Source of the DNA: Calditrichota bacterium
GTDB lineage: Bacteria; Zhuqueibacterota; Zhuqueibacteria; Residuimicrobiales; Krinioviventaceae
NCBI GenBank assembly: GCA_003818595.1
Contig: RPQV01000148.1
Coordinates: 1 to 7,733, forward strand
Reading direction: 5' to 3'
DNA: 7,733 nucleotides
Within the stretch, counting starts at the first letter, position 1. Each line of letters begins with the position of its first letter. The translations under genes were made by a program, and so were the position numbers. This document shows positions 7,501-7,733 of this stretch, piece by piece. Below the pieces are notes generated by a model, which was not told the DNA's origin, did no database searches, and worked only from the letters and a program-made list of their open reading frames with translations.

Positions 7501-7733
7501 CACGAGCAGTTGTTTTGTCAATCCAAATTATCCATGGACCACCGTTCACCCGATATTGAATGCGGTATTCACCGGAAAGACCGCTTCCATTTCCATCATC
7601 ACCACCGCGCCAATGAATGCGAAATTGACGACTTGAACTCATAGGGGCATCGCTGAATGCTGTGGCGCCGCTGGGGGGTTGGCGGTCAACACCAACCGAA
7701 TCCTGAACAGAACCGCTCTGTGCCATTCGGTCA
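1322..7733 (-). CDS. Giant Ig/Fn3-like repeat surface protein with T9SS type A sorting domain; 5' end cut off by window edge
   Basis: The frame is open from the window edge to the stop at 1324-1322. The first ATG is at 7726, from which 2134 residues follow (numbering used here). That ATG is probably not the real start: it has no signal peptide, and residues 2-17 look like the end of a preceding repeat (SVQDSVGVDRQP before PSGATA, compare TIKIDSTP before PIGASA). Residues 18-1586 are five tandem units of 309-319 residues, each with three beta-sandwich-like parts. Residues 1586-1688 are a further Ig-like domain with a YEATIPESL motif. Residues 1703-2026 are a beta-rich module with paired YRMIAFPL and GWNDIAVPFNF motifs. 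Residues 2043-2134 are a T9SS sorting domain. No enzyme motif is visible. The protein is likely exported by Sec, moved over the outer membrane by the T9SS, and displayed or released. An adhesive or structural role is inference from architecture. It heads the visible operon, overlapping the PEGA gene. Confidence 0.93.
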   Translation of the reverse strand, partial: DRMAQSGSVQDSVGVDRQPPSGATAFSDAPMSSSRQFRIHWRGGDDGNGSGLSGEYRIQYRVNGGPWIIWIDKTTARDSLFSGSQNQFYEFEAAAYDRVGFVEPFNGIAETSVLVNIYASDKTPPAAPTNLLANGANPSPWQSLSEFTIRWNTPKDESGIESSFWKLGSAPTSNNDYNQKSHPLNPVTVSVTTDGTVPFYVWLADSAGNVDYRNHATIDLRRDSVLPVVQTIAIDTPLPAFVQDNVIPWYNSQSMKSYTLSSTFVEKYPEQGVLTTDGLTDSLFNQGAALGSGEIKKTTFQFAIQNPADRIYTLKTAIIDSASNKGSKSLKIGMDGTAPFGSMAASPVVSATDTFTVRWSAGSDDNGSGIISYRIFSRTQTMPWVLWFEAPAAGKKAFTGQNGVTYYFESRAVDHVGLVEAAGASAETATRIDFSANDREAPPPPNNLRANGGAPASPWTANSAFIISWSNPQDASGIAGSLWKLGNAPVSNSDTSGIGGKGPANGPMTVTMNTTGKQWLYVWLIDGKGNVNYLNTARVQLRFDNQSPKFTQAFLHPGYGKDWFSPVQQSGIELQIIYQEQYPDSLSIRSDQLGFSLKTTELKSGNAVEYIAPFSIAGKPDGMALLYTSLCDSARNKTSFTDTIKIDSTPPIGASASSPQISGTASFVVNWSSGTDAGVGVADIFDLFVRVDQGQWNLWKSNFVGRSVTYTGENGKSYGFEVLARDLLGNKEQQTFVAESTTRVDFSVADSTAPAAPINLRAGDANPSPWQKFRTFSVAWQQPQDPSGIARALFKLGTPPVSSFDTTASTKGVPPVSIRASQENGQMLYIWLVDGAGNTDHHNTAAVLLRYDATVPIIDSLNLVDSFGHHKQWFSPLVAPHQAVLKTFYREKSLARIHLEPSTLFTAQDIFPPVSGNSADFNLFFKDFPDGHIDFTVTVYDSAGNQVQAAKRLSLDATPPQNTVAQSPDSTAPGEFLVTWDPKTVIEQGSGLSGEYDIRLQVDNGPWNVWKSHFSGTNIVYTGFENHQYAFEVAAYDVAGNWEGFVGTAETITRVVAQLSDREAPPAPTQIMINGKSIPVWSSAADFSISWSQPPDASGIAKVYYKFNTPPQHDTDFDGSESGNPPLNVKAPQQGLIPLYLWLEDGVGNKNIKNIALTFLKFDSDPPEIRQLTVANAVYDSKWLNSDSTTHAQVRLLYSEIHPDSLRYSETLNASPIIEKNQLVGGLEEQIDLLIPIQERNDGCHRFICTLIDSAGNKAIDSLQICLDHTPPVGATATSPQNSTSGRFTVTWADENAGTDPDGSGISGEYDLRLRVGDGSWFEVLNRTTATSFTYVGVHGNAFSFEVAAWDHVGNRELFTGVPETTTIVDTSFVDDAAPSAPLALSVQGRNPSAWQRDPDFEVQWSNPPDPSGISYAYYKFYQPPQNPTDFVDSIAVDHEKGRLVVQTHEEGANILYLWLKDGRGNCNYLNHASIMLRYDATPPIIESISWDQSADSKNWLNQLKTPSIPFQLVFIEDHLDSFTVWNKTVGFYRFDRPQQVARNDTLPFSLDLSRASDGDLTLSAVLQDSAGNKSLPDSVLMHLDSKPPVVTLVSEDSIIMGAEPFRVQVQVVDSNSLAGVNLLYSEGGKRNRSMIPMKETSASHYEATIPESLISARGLEIAILAADSVNQTRYPNEKQVRAIRVRVEGDAQRGLVMPSPLPSGSEENSYRMIAFPLEIDKSSPKDVLTDDIGPYDQQLWRFFYWDAAAPSYQEFNDIVLMNPGQAFWMITTKPEITIDTGPGITVNTTKSFFIILKKGWNDIAVPFNFAVDWKDIISSSAIDTQKIQGPHAYEGRWIYPFENSILQPWQGYSVYSEVDDYSLRMPALEAKSQLSKAAAFGNGSGFEWAMKLCVTSGKAEDAANYFGCAKAATDKWDYGLDYIEAPQVGSYISLYFPHEDWVSSARRFATDIRSSKRGNIWDFEIATNKPDDNVKLTFSPVKNLPKSLALRMVDNEAGVAIDIAADSVYTFKFSKEETIRHFTLYAGDNHFIEEHQEELPATPSEFELVQNYPNPFNSSTIISYRLENATNVNLAVYNLLAQKVRQLQSGHREKGFYQISWNARDDHDIELGTGVYILRLETPEFTSTRKMVYMR
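1647..2620 (-). other. Beta-rich C-terminal module preceding the sorting domain
   Basis: Residues 1703-2026 hold two related halves followed by a third stretch. The first half has YRMIAFPLEI, LWRFFYWD, YQEF and NPGQAFWMIT. The second has FFIILKKGWNDIAVPFNFAVDW, then YEGRWIYPF and LQPWQGYSVYS. The third (from about 1886) has EWAMKLCV, NYFGCAKAATDKWDYGLDYIEAP, YISLYF and DFEIATN. Similar arrangements occur upstream of T9SS sorting domains in giant FCB proteins as I recall them, but I cannot name a characterised family. The function is unknown. Confidence 0.55.
2663..2971 (-). other. Single Ig-like domain after the repeat array
   Basis: Residues 1586-1688 of the giant protein begin with the same (K)PP junction as the repeats but then differ: FRVQVQVVD, LLYSEGGKR, a SHYEATIPESL strand-turn, LEIAILAADSVNQTRYP and RVRVEG. 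The pattern of a YxAxIP turn followed by an AxDxxxN strand is typical of Ig-like domains near the C-terminus of large FCB-group secreted proteins. It caps the array and links it to the C-terminal modules. Confidence 0.65.
2969..7675 (-). repeat. Five tandem protein-coding repeats of about 310 residues, each three Ig/Fn3-like subdomains
   Basis: Units run 7675-6719, 6718-5783, 5782-4856, 4855-3920 and 3919-2969, giving periods of 319, 312, 309, 312 and 317 residues. Subdomain a opens with GATATSP-like residues, a core FxVxW, GSGxSGEYDxRxxV, a WxxW pair, then YxFEVAAxDxVGN and a closing ETxTxV. Subdomain b opens with APxAPxxL, PSPWQ, FxxxWxxPxDxSGI, KxGxxP, then LYxWLxDGxGNxxxxNxAxxxLRxD. Subdomain c is less conserved and ends xDSAGNK...LDxTPP. 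Subdomain a resembles the widespread Fn3-like modules of bacterial surface proteins. The copies have diverged at the DNA level, but short patches persist: 7308-7325 and 5421-5438 (the PSPW codons) agree at 16 of 18 bases. The array is therefore old and kept in frame, not a recent slippage product. Earlier units probably lie beyond the window. Confidence 0.9.

Noticed and set aside
7187..7636. A 149-codon open frame on the plus strand, the longest on that strand
   Set aside because: It lies antisense to clearly coding repeat sequence, has biased shadow-like composition, and resembles no family I know.
2969..7675. Repeat array as a mobile element or CRISPR-type DNA repeat
   Set aside because: The periodicity is at protein level with diverged DNA. 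There are no short identical direct repeats, spacers or terminal inverted repeats.
1322..7733. Giant protein as a glycoside hydrolase, protease or other enzyme
   Set aside because: No catalytic motif is visible. All recognisable parts are beta-sandwich modules or the sorting domain. An enzyme domain could still lie upstream of the window.

Overview
The window is coding on the minus strand for almost its whole length and reads as part of one operon. In transcription order (high to low coordinates) it holds three genes. First is a giant multidomain surface protein that runs off the 3' edge of the window. Second is a small membrane-associated protein with a TPR-like region and a PEGA domain. Third is rnhB, encoding ribonuclease HII, which runs off the 5' edge. 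The first two genes overlap by four bases (ATGA). The second and third are 19 bases apart.

The giant protein ends in a type IX secretion system (T9SS) type A sorting domain (NYPNPFN...GVYILRL...KM). This points to a bacterium of the Fibrobacterota-Chlorobiota-Bacteroidota (FCB) group. The overall style suggests a Calditrichota, KSB1 or Ignavibacteria-like lineage rather than a typical Bacteroidota: a stack of Ig/Fn3-like modules, a 'YRMIAFPL...GWNDIAVPF' module, and a neighbouring PEGA protein with a C-terminal hydrophobic helix and a Gly/Pro tail. That placement is inference from the protein families; the sequence contains no taxonomic marker beyond rnhB.

Layout: 1-547 rnhB (3' end missing); 567-1325 TPR/PEGA membrane protein; 1322-7733 giant T9SS cargo protein (5' end missing). 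Inside the giant gene, about 4.7 kb (2969-7675) is five tandem copies of a unit of about 310 residues. Each unit contains three beta-sandwich-like subdomains, so about 15 such folds are visible. After the array come one more Ig-like domain, a beta-rich module found in large secreted FCB proteins, and the sorting domain.

A working picture, as inference: the giant protein is carried across the outer membrane by the T9SS and displayed or released as a long rod. The co-translated PEGA protein sits in the envelope and may assist its assembly or anchoring. RNase HII is housekeeping and probably shares only the transcript. There is no intergenic stretch of 300 bases or more, and I saw no tRNA, rRNA, CRISPR array, insertion sequence, promoter or convincing terminator.
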